Shown here: piece after piece, positions 14,614-22,878 of the stretch
How the letters are laid out: the number at the start of each line of letters is the position of its first letter
Position numbering within the stretch: the stretch's first letter is position 1
NCBI RefSeq assembly: GCF_900104725.1
Contig: NZ_LT629758.1
Span: forward strand, 6,152,501-6,216,500
Direction of reading: 5' to 3'
Source of the DNA: Actinoplanes derwentensis
GTDB taxonomy: Bacteria; Actinomycetota; Actinomycetes; Mycobacteriales; Micromonosporaceae
DNA length: 64,000 nt
Position numbers and translations under genes: made by a program
The notes under the pieces: generated by a model
What the model saw: the letters and a program-made list of their open reading frames with translations, nothing else
What the model was told of the DNA's origin: nothing
The model's database searches: none

Positions 14614-16323
14614 ATGGGTCACGGCCACGATCATCACCATGACGAGCCCGGTGTCACGGGTGCCGATGTTCCGGAGGCGCTGGATCTCAGCGTCCCGGAA
14701 ACCGAACTCTCGGCCGGCGACAAGTCCCGCCGCCGCTTCCTGCTCGGTGCCGGGCTGCTCGGGGCGGGCGCCGCCTCGTCGGTGCTGGCCCGTCCGGGTG
14801 CCGCCGAGGCCGCCGGGTTGCCGCACACCCACGGTTCGACCGGCGGCGGCACTGCCCGAGGTGGTTTCACCTGGCTCGCCGGTGATCATCACATTCACAC
14901 GCAGTACAGCTCGGACGCCCAGTACCGGGTGCTCGATCAGGCGCAGAAGGGGCAGGCGTACGGCCTGGATTGGCTGGTCATCACCGACCACGGCAGTGCC
15001 ACCCACGCCAAGATCGGGGTGGACAAGGTCAACCCGGACATCGTGAAGACGCGTGCCGAGCTGAAGGGCCTGCTGACCTTCCAGGGGCTGGAGTGGAACA
15101 TTCCGGCCGCCGAGCACGCCACCGTCTTCGTACACCCCGGCAAGAACGAGGTCGAGGTTCTCAAGCAGTTCGAGAACGCGTACGACGGCTCGCTCCTGCC
15201 GGCGACGAACACCGCCGCCCAGAACGAGGCTCTCGCGATCGCCGGCATCAAGTTCCTCGGTGAGCAGGTGAAGAAGCGGAAGATCGACGGGGCGCTGTTC
15301 TTCGCGAACCACCCGGCCCGCCGGGGCATCGACTCGCCGCACGAGATCCGTAACTGGCGGGACGCCGATCCGACCGTGGCCGTGGGTTTCGAGGGTGCGC
15401 CCGGTCATCAGGCCGCCGGCATTCCGGCCCCGAACGGCCGTGGTGGCGCGCGTGGCTACTACGACAACAGCCCGTCGGCCGCATCGTTCGCCGGTTACCC
15501 GCTGGAGTCGTACCGGACCTGGGGTGGTTTCGACTGGATGACCGCCACGGTCGGCGGGCTCTGGGACAGTCTGCTCGCCGAGGGCAAAGCCTGGTGGATC
15601 ACCGTCAACTCGGACAGTCACGTCAACTACCTGGATCAGACCGAGCGTGGGCCGGGCAGTGACTTCGCCGTCAACGGCAAATACAACGATCCCGTCTACA
15701 ACGGCTCGATCAACACGCAGGCCGGTGACTTCTGGCCGGGCTACTACGGGCGGACCAATGTCGGCGCGTCGTCGTTCTCGTACCGGGCGGTGATGGACGG
15801 CCTCCGTGCCGGGCGGGTCTGGGTGGATCACGGCCGGTTGATCAGAAACCTCGATGCGCGGGTACGGGTGACCGGAGATCGCCGGTCCGCCACCGGCACC
15901 CCGCTCGGTGGTGTGCTCCAGGTCAAACGCGGCACCGCCACCGAACTGGTGCTCGACATCGATCTGCAGGACATCCCGAACTGGGCCGGTTTCGTCCCGG
16001 TACTCAAGCGCGTCGACGTGATCGTCGGCACGGTCACCGGCCCGGTCTCCGACAACGACGTGTTCACCACCCCGAGCACCCGGGTGGTCAAGTCGTTCGA
16101 GATCACCAAGACCAACGGCAAGATCAGCTTCTCGTACGATCTGGGCCGCCTCGACAAGCCCTTCTACCTGCGGGTCCGGGGCACCGACGGGAACCGCACC
16201 CAGCCCGGCCTGATGGGAGCCTCGGTCGACCCGTACGGTCCCCAGCTCGATGTCGCAGGCTCTGCCGACCCGTGGGGTGACCTGTGGTTCTACACCAACC
16301 CCATCTGGGTTCTGCCTCGATGA
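14614..16323 (+). CDS. Tat-exported PHP-domain metallohydrolase
   Basis: This 569-residue protein begins MGHGHDHHHDEPG, an unusual His-rich head before a twin-arginine signal (SRRRFLLGAGLLGAGAASS, about residues 38-56). The mature part opens with the PHP motif AGDHHIHTQYSSDAQ and continues VITDHGSATHA and FANHPARRGIDSPHE, which supply the expected metal-binding His and Asp residues. This layout fits exported CehA/McbA-like or phosphoesterase PHP proteins. The C-terminal 150 residues are beta-rich. The substrate cannot be told. The ATG at 14614 follows GACGAGGG. The stop overlaps the start of the next gene (ATGA), so the two are translated together. Confidence 0.82.
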   Translation: MGHGHDHHHDEPGVTGADVPEALDLSVPETELSAGDKSRRRFLLGAGLLGAGAASSVLARPGAAEAAGLPHTHGSTGGGTARGGFTWLAGDHHIHTQYSSDAQYRVLDQAQKGQAYGLDWLVITDHGSATHAKIGVDKVNPDIVKTRAELKGLLTFQGLEWNIPAAEHATVFVHPGKNEVEVLKQFENAYDGSLLPATNTAAQNEALAIAGIKFLGEQVKKRKIDGALFFANHPARRGIDSPHEIRNWRDADPTVAVGFEGAPGHQAAGIPAPNGRGGARGYYDNSPSAASFAGYPLESYRTWGGFDWMTATVGGLWDSLLAEGKAWWITVNSDSHVNYLDQTERGPGSDFAVNGKYNDPVYNGSINTQAGDFWPGYYGRTNVGASSFSYRAVMDGLRAGRVWVDHGRLIRNLDARVRVTGDRRSATGTPLGGVLQVKRGTATELVLDIDLQDIPNWAGFVPVLKRVDVIVGTVTGPVSDNDVFTTPSTRVVKSFEITKTNGKISFSYDLGRLDKPFYLRVRGTDGNRTQPGLMGASVDPYGPQLDVAGSADPWGDLWFYTNPIWVLPR

Positions 16324-16796
16324 CGACACGGATCGTCGGCGTCAGCCTCGGGCACGCCACCCTCGCCGAGGCCGATCACTGGATCCGGGAGCTGACGCCG
16401 GCCCCGGTGCTGGCCTGCACCCACCTGGTGAGCACGCCGTTCCCCCATGTCGCGATCAGCCTGCTCACCGCGCTGCCCGCACCGACCGCACCGGAACTGG
16501 CGGCCGCCGCCACCGAGGCCGAAAGTGGACGGTTCGGGCGGGCCGTCCGGTTCCCGGGTGTGCAACGGCTCACCGGATCACTGACGGTCAGTGAGATCCT
16601 GCAGCGCAGTGCGATCAGCCGGGTCGAGGTGCTGGGCGGTGGCCTCCCCGATCCGGCTACCGTCGTCGACACCGGCGACTTCGTCCGGCCGCAGTTCCGC
16701 GACGGTGAGCTGGTGCTGGTCACCACCCCGGCCGCCGGTGACCGGCTGATCCCGTTCGAGACCCGCAACCCGACCCCCTGCTGCGTCAGCCATTGA
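16320..16796 (+). CDS. Uncharacterised protein coupled to the PHP gene
   Basis: This 158-residue soluble protein (MTTRIVGVSLGHATLAEADHW...) starts at an ATG that overlaps the stop of the PHP gene. It is A/P/T-rich with alternating strand and helix patterns, and ends with RNPTPCCVSH, a pair of cysteines and a histidine that could bind metal. It has no signal peptide, although its neighbour is exported. I do not recognise a family. Translational coupling implies a role linked to the PHP protein, for example in its maturation or metal loading, but nothing in the sequence shows that directly. Confidence 0.6.
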   Translation: MTTRIVGVSLGHATLAEADHWIRELTPAPVLACTHLVSTPFPHVAISLLTALPAPTAPELAAAATEAESGRFGRAVRFPGVQRLTGSLTVSEILQRSAISRVEVLGGGLPDPATVVDTGDFVRPQFRDGELVLVTTPAAGDRLIPFETRNPTPCCVSH

Positions 16797-16867
16797 CCCC
16801 CGTACCGCCATCGCTCGCTCTGCGGGATGGACCGCCTGCGGTGCGTGGCGGGACGGGCCCGGTCGCC

Positions 16868-16880
16868 TAGGGTTTGGCAC
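16868..16880 (+). promoter_or_regulatory. Leaderless-type -10 box for the MTHFR-like gene
   Basis: TAGGGT (16868-16873) is followed by seven bases and the ATG at 16881, with no ribosome binding site between. Confidence 0.55.
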
Positions 16881-17798
16881 ATGTCTCGTCACCCCCTGCC
16901 CCAGCTCCTGGCGGAGGCGCGCAGTGGCGTGCTGGTCTTCAGCATCACGCCGCCGAAGCGCAGCACGGCCGAGGAACGGATCAAGGAGATCGCCGAGGTC
17001 ACGCTGGAACGCCTGACCGCGCTCGACCTCGACGGCCTGATTCTGTACGACATCGACGACGAATCCGACCGCAGACCCGACCGCCCGTTCCCGTACCTGC
17101 CGACGCTCGACCCGGGCCGCTACTACGCCGAGCACCTGACCGGATGGCGGAAGCCGACGATCATCTACCGGTGTGTCGGGAAGTACTCGGAGGACGAACT
17201 CGCCGAGTGGATGACCAGCGCCGACGACCGGGTGATGTCGGTGTTCGTCGGCGCGTCGTCCGGCAGCAAACAGGTCCACACCGGGCTGCGCCGGGCCCAG
17301 GAACTGCGCGCCGAGGTCCGGCCCGACCTGCCGCTGGGCGCCGTGGTGATCCCCGAACGCGCCGGCGAACACCAGCGCATGCTTGCCAAACAGGACCGCG
17401 GCGCGTCGTTCTTCGTGACCCAGGTCGTCTATCACGTCAACGAGATGAAGAACCTGCTCAGCGACTATTTCTACGAGTGCCGCACCCGGGACGCCGCGCC
17501 TCGGCCGGTGATCTTCACGTTGTCGCTGTGCGGTTCGCTGAAAACCCTCGAATTCGTCAGCTGGCTCGGCGTCGACGTGCCCCGCTGGCTGGAGAACTCG
17601 ATCCGGCACTCGGAGGACCCGCTCGCCGAGTCGTACCGGCAGTGCCTGGCGATCGCCCGCGACCTGATCGACTTCTGCGAGCACCTGGGCCTGCCGTACG
17701 GCTTCAACATCGAGAGCGTCTCGATCCGCAAGGCCGAGATCGAGGCCAGCACCGACCTGGCAGCCGAAGTCGCCGGGATGCTCCGTTACCGCCGCTGA
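16881..17798 (+). CDS. Methylenetetrahydrofolate reductase-like protein
   Basis: This 305-residue TIM-barrel protein of the MTHFR type has the opening strand VLVFSITPPKRSTAEER, equivalent to the EITPP motif of MetF but with Ser for Glu. It also has LILYDIDDES, IYRCVGKYSEDEL and ASFFVTQVVYHVNEMKNLL, like the FITQ substrate-binding segment. MetF reduces methylenetetrahydrofolate to the methyl form for methionine synthesis. The altered first motif and divergent middle suggest a paralogue with a different folate or one-carbon role rather than the main MetF. The ATG at 16881 has a leaderless promoter. It ends overlapping the convergent aldo/keto reductase by 13 bp. Confidence 0.75.
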   Translation: MSRHPLPQLLAEARSGVLVFSITPPKRSTAEERIKEIAEVTLERLTALDLDGLILYDIDDESDRRPDRPFPYLPTLDPGRYYAEHLTGWRKPTIIYRCVGKYSEDELAEWMTSADDRVMSVFVGASSGSKQVHTGLRRAQELRAEVRPDLPLGAVVIPERAGEHQRMLAKQDRGASFFVTQVVYHVNEMKNLLSDYFYECRTRDAAPRPVIFTLSLCGSLKTLEFVSWLGVDVPRWLENSIRHSEDPLAESYRQCLAIARDLIDFCEHLGLPYGFNIESVSIRKAEIEASTDLAAEVAGMLRYRR

Positions 17799-18676
17799 TC
17801 GATCTCGGCCATCTCGGCGTCAGTGAGCCGCAGGGCCCCGGCGGCGACGTTCTCCTCCAGGTGAGCGACGTCGCCGGTGCCCGGAATCACCAGCACGTGC
17901 TCGCCCTGCTGCAGCGTCCACGCCAGCCGCACCTGCTGAACGGTGGCGTCGTGCCGCGCGGCGATCTGCTCTTCCGGCCCGCCCTCGGTCCCCGCGGCGC
18001 CGCCCTCCCGCTTCGGGCCGGCGATGGTGAAGAACGGCACGAAGGCGATCCCCCGCACACCGCATTCACGCAGCACCTCGTCATGACGCCGAAGGTCCAC
18101 GGCAAAGGCGTTCTGTACGCACACCACCGGCGCGATCCCTTTCACCTCGTCAAGGTGCTCGATCCGCACATTGGACAGTCCGAGATGCCGGATCAGGCCT
18201 TCGCTCTGCAGATCCGCGAGCGCTCCGAACCGCTCGGTTATCGAATCCTCCGGCCGGTTGATCCGCAGATTGACCAGGTCGAGAGTCTCCACTCCCAGTC
18301 GCCGAAGGTTCTCCTCCACCTGCCGCCGCAGGTCAGCCGCGGTAACGGCTTCACCCCAACTCCCGTCCGCCCGCGGATCAGGCCCGACTTTGGTGGCGAC
18401 AACCATTCCTTGCGGGTACGGGTGAAGCGCCTCCCGAATCAGTTCAGTCGCATACCGAACCGGCCCGTCCTCCCCCTGCAGAATCCCGCCCGGCGAAAAA
18501 TAGAACGCCGCCGTGTCAATGTGATCGATCCCCAACTCAACTGCACGGCGCAGTACCTGAACAGCTCGTTCCCGCTCGTTTCGAACAGTGATCCGCATGG
18601 AACCGAAACCCATCCGGTTGACCACACGATCCCCGAGCTGCCAGGTACCCGCCGCTTCCACCCCGTAGTTCGACAT
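17786..18676 (-). CDS. Aldo/keto reductase
   Basis: This 296-residue (alpha/beta)8-barrel oxidoreductase uses NADPH to reduce carbonyl compounds. Catalytic-tetrad regions are visible: GIDHIDTAAFYFSPGG (Asp and Tyr), VVATKVGPDP (Lys) and a later LGLSNV strand. The cofactor end reads VLVIPGTGDVAHLEENVAAG, close to the IPGT-x-x-x-x-x-E-N motif of the AKR11/13-like group. The ATG at 18676 is preceded by TAGCTT at leaderless spacing. The physiological substrate is unknown. The 5' half is somewhat less G+C-rich than its surroundings. Confidence 0.88.
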   Translation of the reverse strand: MSNYGVEAAGTWQLGDRVVNRMGFGSMRITVRNERERAVQVLRRAVELGIDHIDTAAFYFSPGGILQGEDGPVRYATELIREALHPYPQGMVVATKVGPDPRADGSWGEAVTAADLRRQVEENLRRLGVETLDLVNLRINRPEDSITERFGALADLQSEGLIRHLGLSNVRIEHLDEVKGIAPVVCVQNAFAVDLRRHDEVLRECGVRGIAFVPFFTIAGPKREGGAAGTEGGPEEQIAARHDATVQQVRLAWTLQQGEHVLVIPGTGDVAHLEENVAAGALRLTDAEMAEIDQRR

Positions 18677-18688
18677 CCGGCAAAGCTA
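18677..18688 (-). promoter_or_regulatory. Leaderless-type -10 box for the aldo/keto reductase
   Basis: TAGCTT (18683-18688 on the minus strand), then six bases, then the ATG. No ribosome binding site is present. Confidence 0.5.
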
Positions 18689-18767
18689 CGCAGTGCACCT
18701 CAAACCCACACTCGGCCACCCGCCCGATACCGAAACCCCACAAAACTTGCTAGTTTTCCATCATCGA

Positions 18768-19095
18768 TCAGGGCACTGTCCCCGGCTCCGCAACCCAGCG
18801 AACCGGCTGCCCGGTGACCTCAGCAACGTTTCGAAGTCACGGTCGTAGTGCAGAATCGTCATCCGGTTGAGCTCGGCCGTCGCAGCCAGCAGAAGATCGA
18901 CGAAGTGCTCTCGGATCGTCGCTTTGAGCTTCTCCAGGTGTTCCTCCGACCGGGAGCTGAAGTAGATCTCCAGTTCGGTCAGTTGGCAGACCGAGACCAC
19001 GCCCTCCGTAAGCCACGGCTGCCAGGCTTTCCGCAGCTCAGGCAGACGGAAAGTCGCACACACGCACTGGTGTCGACCAGGTACTCCACGCTCAC
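18768..19095 (-). pseudogene. vapC: Decayed VapC (PIN-domain) toxin gene
   Basis: The GTG at 19095 overlaps the antitoxin stop (GTGA) and opens a PIN-type start, VEYLVDTSACVRL. The frame is then lost: RLPELRKAWQPWLTEGVVSVCQLTELE continues in the next frame, which one extra base would restore. In that frame the alignable protein jumps from IREHF directly to VDLLLAATAELN, missing about 30 residues of the family's middle. A second one-base loss near 18833 shifts the end: the frame ending at 18768 reads AEVTGQPVRWVAEPGTVP, the normal VapC C-terminus. Two frameshifts plus an internal deletion mean no full toxin can be made. The antitoxin next to it is intact. Confidence 0.82.
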
Positions 19096-19313
19096 CGGCG
19101 GTAGTTCCGCTTGTCCAGGAAATCGTCGAAATCTCCTGCCGCACCCATCTCGCCGAGCCGCTCCAGCGCCTCGAGCCGCCAGCGCTTGGCGACCACCTCC
19201 CGGAGCGCGGCATTGACGGTCTCCTCGACCGCGGTGGTGCCGAGGATCTCGGCGGCTTTCATCAAAGCCTGCCCGTCGATGTTCAATGACTCGTTAGCCA
19301 CAGCGACTCCCAT
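19092..19313 (-). CDS. vapB: VapB-type antitoxin
   Basis: This 73-residue protein (MGVAVANESLNIDGQALMK...) has the usual short N-terminal DNA-binding part and the conserved ILGTTAVEETVNAALREVV helix of VapB antitoxins that pair with PIN toxins. The C-terminal GDFDDFLDKRNYRR is the toxin-blocking tail. The ATG at 19313 was chosen because family length is 70-80 residues; the longer reading to 19388 adds unrelated sequence. Its stop overlaps the former vapC start. Since the toxin gene is broken, the antitoxin may persist only as a repressor or as protection against related toxins elsewhere in the genome. Confidence 0.8.
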   Translation of the reverse strand: MGVAVANESLNIDGQALMKAAEILGTTAVEETVNAALREVVAKRWRLEALERLGEMGAAGDFDDFLDKRNYRR

Positions 19314-19431
19314 GAACTCACGAGGGTAGTCTTCTAGTCTTGCATAAACTGGTCTCGAATCACCTTGCCCAGTAAAGAGTAGTCCCATGTATTGATCGAC
19401 TCAAGCGGGAACGCCCTGGGAGGATGGGGGC

Positions 19432-19725
19432 ATGCTTGTTGCTTTCTCCGTTACGCCCATCGGGGTCGGGGACTCCGTGGGAGACGCCGTCGCTGAGGCC
19501 GTCCGGGTCGTTCGGGCCTCCGGGCTGCCGAATCGGACCGACTCCATGTTCACCACGATCGAAGGCGAGTGGGACGAGGTGATGGCCGTGGTCAAACAGG
19601 CCGTCGACGCCGTCGCCGAAGTCTCACCGCGGGTCAGCCTGTCGCTCAAGGCGGACATCCGGGCCGGGGTCACCGGCGCGCTCACCGCCAAGGTCGAGTT
19701 CATCGAGCGGAAGCTGGCCGAGTGA
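19432..19725 (+). CDS. MTH1187/YqgV-family thiamine-binding protein
   Basis: This 97-residue protein ([24 protein letters not shown]...) belongs to the DUF77/MTH1187 family. The motifs [36 protein letters not shown] and [12 protein letters not shown] are all present. Characterised members bind thiamine or its precursors as small ferredoxin-like oligomers. The gene is 12 kb from the riboswitch-controlled thiamine transporter, so it may help buffer or sense the vitamin. The stop overlaps the GTG start of the HAD hydrolase gene (GTGA), implying a two-gene unit. The ATG at 19432 is preceded by GGGAGG. Confidence 0.88.
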   Translation: MLVAFSVTPIGVGDSVGDAVAEAVRVVRASGLPNRTDSMFTTIEGEWDEVMAVVKQAVDAVAEVSPRVSLSLKADIRAGVTGALTAKVEFIERKLAE

Positions 19726-20405
19726 GACGCCTCGTCATGTGGGACATCGACTACACGCTGCTCCGTGGCGGCGGGGTCGCGGCCCGCGCCTGGAAGGCGG
19801 CGTTCACCGAAGTGACCGGGGTGGCCTGGCGGGACACGCCGATCTTCGGCGGGCGGACCGACACGGACATCTGCACCGAGGTCTTCGCCGCGCACGGGGT
19901 GACCGACTGCACCCACGAGCGGTTCTTCGCCCGCTATGTGGAGGTGGTGCAGGAGATCCGGCACGAGTTCGCCACGCAGGGCGCGCTGATGCCGGGTGTC
20001 CGCGAGGTGCTGGCCCGGCTGGCCGGTGACCCGGGCGTGGTGCAGACCCTGGTCACCGGCAACGTTCCGGAGGTGGCCGCGTTCAAGGTGGCGGCGTTCG
20101 GGCTGTCCGGCTCGTTCGACGCCGAGGTGGGTGGTTACGGCACGGACGATCATGTGCGGGCCACCCTGGTCCGGCGGTGCCGGGAGCGGGCCGAGGCGAA
20201 GTACGGCGAACCGTTCCACCCGGTGGTGATCGGCGACACCGTGCACGACGTGACGGCGGCCCTGGCGAACGGCGCGGTCGCGATCGCGGTGGCGACCGGC
20301 GCCACCCCGGCGGCGGACCTGGCCGCCGCGGGCGCCCACGTGGTCCTGCCCGACCTGTCCGACCTGGAGGCGTCAGTCCAGGCCCTGACCACCATCAGGG
20401 CCTGA
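19722..20405 (+). CDS. HAD-superfamily hydrolase
   Basis: This 227-residue haloacid-dehalogenase-type phosphatase begins [18 protein letters not shown], with the nucleophile motif D-I-D. Motif II appears as [15 protein letters not shown], and motifs III/IV as [22 protein letters not shown], giving the expected GDT-x-x-D. The cap lies between residues 20 and 90. It likely dephosphorylates a small metabolite. The GTG at 19722 overlaps the stop of the thiamine-binding protein gene. This coupling hints at a vitamin or nucleotide phosphate as substrate, for example a thiamine phosphate, but that is inference. Confidence 0.88.
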   Translation: MRRLVMWDIDYTLLRGGGVAARAWKAAFTEVTGVAWRDTPIFGGRTDTDICTEVFAAHGVTDCTHERFFARYVEVVQEIRHEFATQGALMPGVREVLARLAGDPGVVQTLVTGNVPEVAAFKVAAFGLSGSFDAEVGGYGTDDHVRATLVRRCRERAEAKYGEPFHPVVIGDTVHDVTAALANGAVAIAVATGATPAADLAAAGAHVVLPDLSDLEASVQALTTIRA

Positions 20406-20420
20406 ACCGCGGATCACGCC

Positions 20421-20505
20421 AAAGCCGCGCCGCACGGAAAGCCGCGCCGCACGGAAAGCCGCGCCGCACGGAAGGCCAGGCCGCGCAGAAAGCCAGGCCG
20501 GGGAA
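20421..20505 (+). repeat. 17-bp tandem repeat array
   Basis: AAAGCCGCGCCGCACGG occurs three times without a mismatch (20421-20437, 20438-20454, 20455-20471), followed by two degenerate copies to 20505. The array fills the space between the convergent HAD and phosphatase genes. It has no long open frame and no T-run, so a terminator role is not evident. Confidence 0.9.
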
Positions 20506-20516
20506 CGCGACAGAAC

Positions 20517-21047
20517 CTAGGGAAGCCGCAGCTCCGGCGGGAACCCGGTGAACCGCAGCTCGGGCGGCAGGTGCGCCAGGTCGTTGAAGACGATGACCCG
20601 GGTCCGGCCGCCCGGGAAGTACCGGATCACCGTCAGGCCGGTGTTCGCCGGGATCAGGTCGCGCCACCGCTCGGCGGGTGTCTCCAGCGCCGCCCGGGCG
20701 AACCACGCCACCTGGAAGGCGTGCGTGACCACCAACTCGTGCCGCTCCTCGGCGGCGGGACCGGTGAACCGCGCGATCATCGCGGCCGACGCGGCGGGGT
20801 CATCGGTGGGAACCCGGTCGTCCAGTTCCTCCGCCACCCGCACGGGAACCCCGGGCAGGTGGGCCGCGACGAGCGCCGCGGTCCGGACTGCCCGGGGCAG
20901 GGGACTGTGACTGACGGCCGCGAACGGCACCGCGGCCAGCCGCTCACCGAGCAGGCCGGCCTGGCGTTCGCCGGCGGCGGTCAGCCCGCTCTGATCCGGC
21001 AGGGCTTCGGCGTGCCGGACGATCCAGAGATGCCGAACTCCACTCAC
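20517..21047 (-). CDS. Histidine phosphatase family protein (SixA/phosphoglycerate-mutase-like)
   Basis: This 176-residue protein begins SGVRHLWIVRHAEALPDQSGLTAAGERQAGLLGERL. IVRHAE is the catalytic RH motif, with His as the phospho-acceptor and Ala in place of the more usual Gly. The second catalytic His lies in ELVVTHAFQVAWF. The family includes phosphatases acting on small metabolites or phosphoproteins. The GTG at 21047 has GGAGGT five bases upstream. It is transcribed leftward after uppS with 30 bp between, so it may share that operon. The substrate is unknown. Confidence 0.85.
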   Translation of the reverse strand: MSGVRHLWIVRHAEALPDQSGLTAAGERQAGLLGERLAAVPFAAVSHSPLPRAVRTAALVAAHLPGVPVRVAEELDDRVPTDDPAASAAMIARFTGPAAEERHELVVTHAFQVAWFARAALETPAERWRDLIPANTGLTVIRYFPGGRTRVIVFNDLAHLPPELRFTGFPPELRLP

Positions 21048-21077
21048 ACCTGACCTCCACTCACCCCTGGACTCCGG

Positions 21078-21860
21078 TCATGTGGGGCTGACCGGGTTCG
21101 GCAGGGCACCCCCGAAACGCCGGTCGCGCTGGGCGTAGAGCTCACACGCATACCACAGGTGGCGGCGGTCGAAATCGGGCCAGAGGGTGTCCAGGTAGAC
21201 CATCTCGGCGTACGCCGACTGCCACAGCAGGAAGTTGGACGTCCGCTGCTCGCCGGAGGGCCGCAGGAACATGTCCACCTCGGGGATCTCCGGGTGGTAG
21301 AGGTACTTCGCGATCGTCTTCTCGTTGACCTTGTCGGCCTTGAGCTTGCCGGCCGCCACGTCCCGGGCGATGGCCGCGGCCGCGTCGGCGATCTCCGCCT
21401 GGCCGCCGTAGTTGACACAGAACTGCAGGGTGAGCGTCTTGTTGCCGCGGCTCATCTCCTCAGCGGTCTGCAGCTCGGAGATGACGCTCTTCCACAGCCG
21501 GCCGGCCCGCCCGGACCAGACGACCCGCACTCCGAGGTCGACGAGCTGGTCCCGGCGGCGGCGGATGACGTCCCGGTTGAAGCCCATCAGGAAACGCACC
21601 TCCTCCGGCGAGCGCTTCCAGTTCTCGGTGGAGAACGCGTAGGCCGACAGGTAGGGGATGCCCAGCTCGATGGCCCCCTCGATCGTGTCGAAGAGCGAGA
21701 ACTCGCCCTGCTCGTGCCCCTTGGTCCGGGACAGGCCGCGCTCCTTGGCCCACCGGCCGTTGCCGTCCATGACGACGGCGATGTGCTTCGGCAGCGCGGC
21801 GGCCGGCAACTTGGGCGGCCGGGCACCGGAGACGTGCGGAACGGGCGGACGCGGGCTCAC
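21078..21860 (-). CDS. uppS: Cis-prenyltransferase (isoprenyl / undecaprenyl-type diphosphate synthase)
   Basis: This 260-residue enzyme adds isopentenyl units in cis to make the long-chain prenyl diphosphate carrier for cell-wall assembly. Family motifs are complete: [27 protein letters not shown] (catalytic Asp, phosphate-binding Arg), [11 protein letters not shown] and [20 protein letters not shown]. In actinobacteria the product may be decaprenyl or a shorter chain. The GTG at 21860 is chosen because it overlaps the recO stop (GTGA). An in-frame extension to 21950 would overlap recO deeply and is rejected. It forms the recO-uppS pair conserved in this phylum. Confidence 0.95.
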   Translation of the reverse strand: MSPRPPVPHVSGARPPKLPAAALPKHIAVVMDGNGRWAKERGLSRTKGHEQGEFSLFDTIEGAIELGIPYLSAYAFSTENWKRSPEEVRFLMGFNRDVIRRRRDQLVDLGVRVVWSGRAGRLWKSVISELQTAEEMSRGNKTLTLQFCVNYGGQAEIADAAAAIARDVAAGKLKADKVNEKTIAKYLYHPEIPEVDMFLRPSGEQRTSNFLLWQSAYAEMVYLDTLWPDFDRRHLWYACELYAQRDRRFGGALPNPVSPT

Positions 21861-22633
21861 GAGTTCAACTCCCGTCGATCGACTAGCGGAAGCGAGCGTA
21901 ATGCCCGTTCCATGTGCCATTGCAGGTGGGCGGCGACCAGGCCGCTGCACTCGCGGCGCACCGAGGGCGCCGAGGAGTCCGCGACGGCCCAGTCACCGGA
22001 GGTGAGGGCGGACATCAGGCCGAGGGTGTCCGGGCTGGGATGCGCGGCGCCGGGTGGGCGGCAGTCGGGGCAGACCGAGCCCCCTGCCGGCACGGAGAAC
22101 GCACCGTGCCGCCCCGGGGTGCCACAGACGGCGCACTCGGTGATCGCCGGGGCCCAGCCCGCGAAGGCCATGGCCCGCAGCAGGTACGCGTCGAGCACCA
22201 GCGTGCCGGAGTGCTCTCCCGCCGCGAGCGCCTTGACCGCCCCGAGCGTGAGCTGGAAGAGCCGCAGTGCGGGTTCCCGCTCGACCGGGGTGAGCCGCTC
22301 GGCGGTCTCGCAGATCGCACTGGCCGCCGTGTATCGCGGGTAGTCGGTGAGGAGGTTCTTGCCGTACAACGAGACCGCCTCGACCTGGCTGACCGAATGC
22401 AGGGAGCTGCCCACGCCCTCGGGAGAACCGGCCAGCTGGAGGTCGATGTGCCCGAAGGGCTCGAGCCGGGCCCCGAAGCGGGAGCCGGTGCGGCGCACCC
22501 CGCGGGCGACCGCGCGCAGCCGCCCGTGCCGGCGGGTCAGCAGGGTGACGATCCGGTCGCTCTCGCCGAGTTTCTGCGCGCGCAGAACCACCGCGTCGTC
22601 GCGGTAGAGCTGGCGGCGGTATCCGGCGGGCAC
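21857..22633 (-). CDS. recO: DNA repair protein RecO
   Basis: This 258-residue protein helps load RecA during gap repair. It has the N-terminal OB-fold sequence [47 protein letters not shown] zinc-ribbon with paired cysteines follows ([13 protein letters not shown] ... CPDC, about residues 162-187). The likely start is the GTG at 22633, just before the conserved AGYRRQL; the frame stays open upstream into repeat DNA, which is rejected as coding. Its stop overlaps the uppS start. A 23-bp tandem repeat array lies directly upstream of the gene. Confidence 0.93.
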   Translation of the reverse strand: MPAGYRRQLYRDDAVVLRAQKLGESDRIVTLLTRRHGRLRAVARGVRRTGSRFGARLEPFGHIDLQLAGSPEGVGSSLHSVSQVEAVSLYGKNLLTDYPRYTAASAICETAERLTPVEREPALRLFQLTLGAVKALAAGEHSGTLVLDAYLLRAMAFAGWAPAITECAVCGTPGRHGAFSVPAGGSVCPDCRPPGAAHPSPDTLGLMSALTSGDWAVADSSAPSVRRECSGLVAAHLQWHMERALRSLPLVDRRELNS

Positions 22634-22648
22634 GACGCCATTCTGCCC

Positions 22649-22810
22649 GGTACCTACGACAAACTTTCCGGCGGTGCCTACACCGAACCTCGGGCGGCGC
22701 CCACGGCCGACCCCCGCCGGCGCCTGATGCGAACTTCCGGCGGCGCTCACGGCGAACTTGCGCTGGTGCCCACGGCGAACCCCCGCCGGGGCCTACGGCG
22801 AACCCTGACC
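22649..22810 (+). repeat. 23-bp tandem repeat array upstream of recO
   Basis: Seven imperfect copies lie head to tail: one of 24 bp at 22649-22672, then six of exactly 23 bp starting at 22673, 22696, 22719, 22742, 22765 and 22788. The conserved part of each is GGCGCC(T/C)ACGGCGAAC followed by a C/G-rich tail. Since 23 is not a multiple of three, the array cannot encode a repeat protein. It occupies most of the gap between divergent recO and the DUF4097 gene. Confidence 0.9.
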
Positions 22811-22866
22811 CGGATCTCAGGGTCGTCTCCGGGGCCGGTCCGGTGTTGCCGGGGGAAGCCCCGCAA

Positions 22867-22878
22867 TAGCGTCAGGTC
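22867..22878 (+). promoter_or_regulatory. Leaderless-type -10 box for the DUF4097 lipoprotein gene
   Basis: TAGCGT (22867-22872), six bases, then ATG. It lies 57 bp after the last copy of the 23-bp array. Confidence 0.55.

Noticed and set aside
14500..16329. Long open frame opposite the PHP gene (about 609 codons)
   Set aside because: Antisense shadow of a protein with clear Tat signal and PHP motifs.
16874..18817. Long plus-strand frame across the MTHFR-like and aldo/keto reductase genes
   Set aside because: It crosses two genes with well-supported frames and has arginine/proline-rich shadow composition.
21861..21950. N-terminal extension of uppS
   Set aside because: It would overlap recO by about 90 bp; the GTG overlapping the recO stop is the better start.
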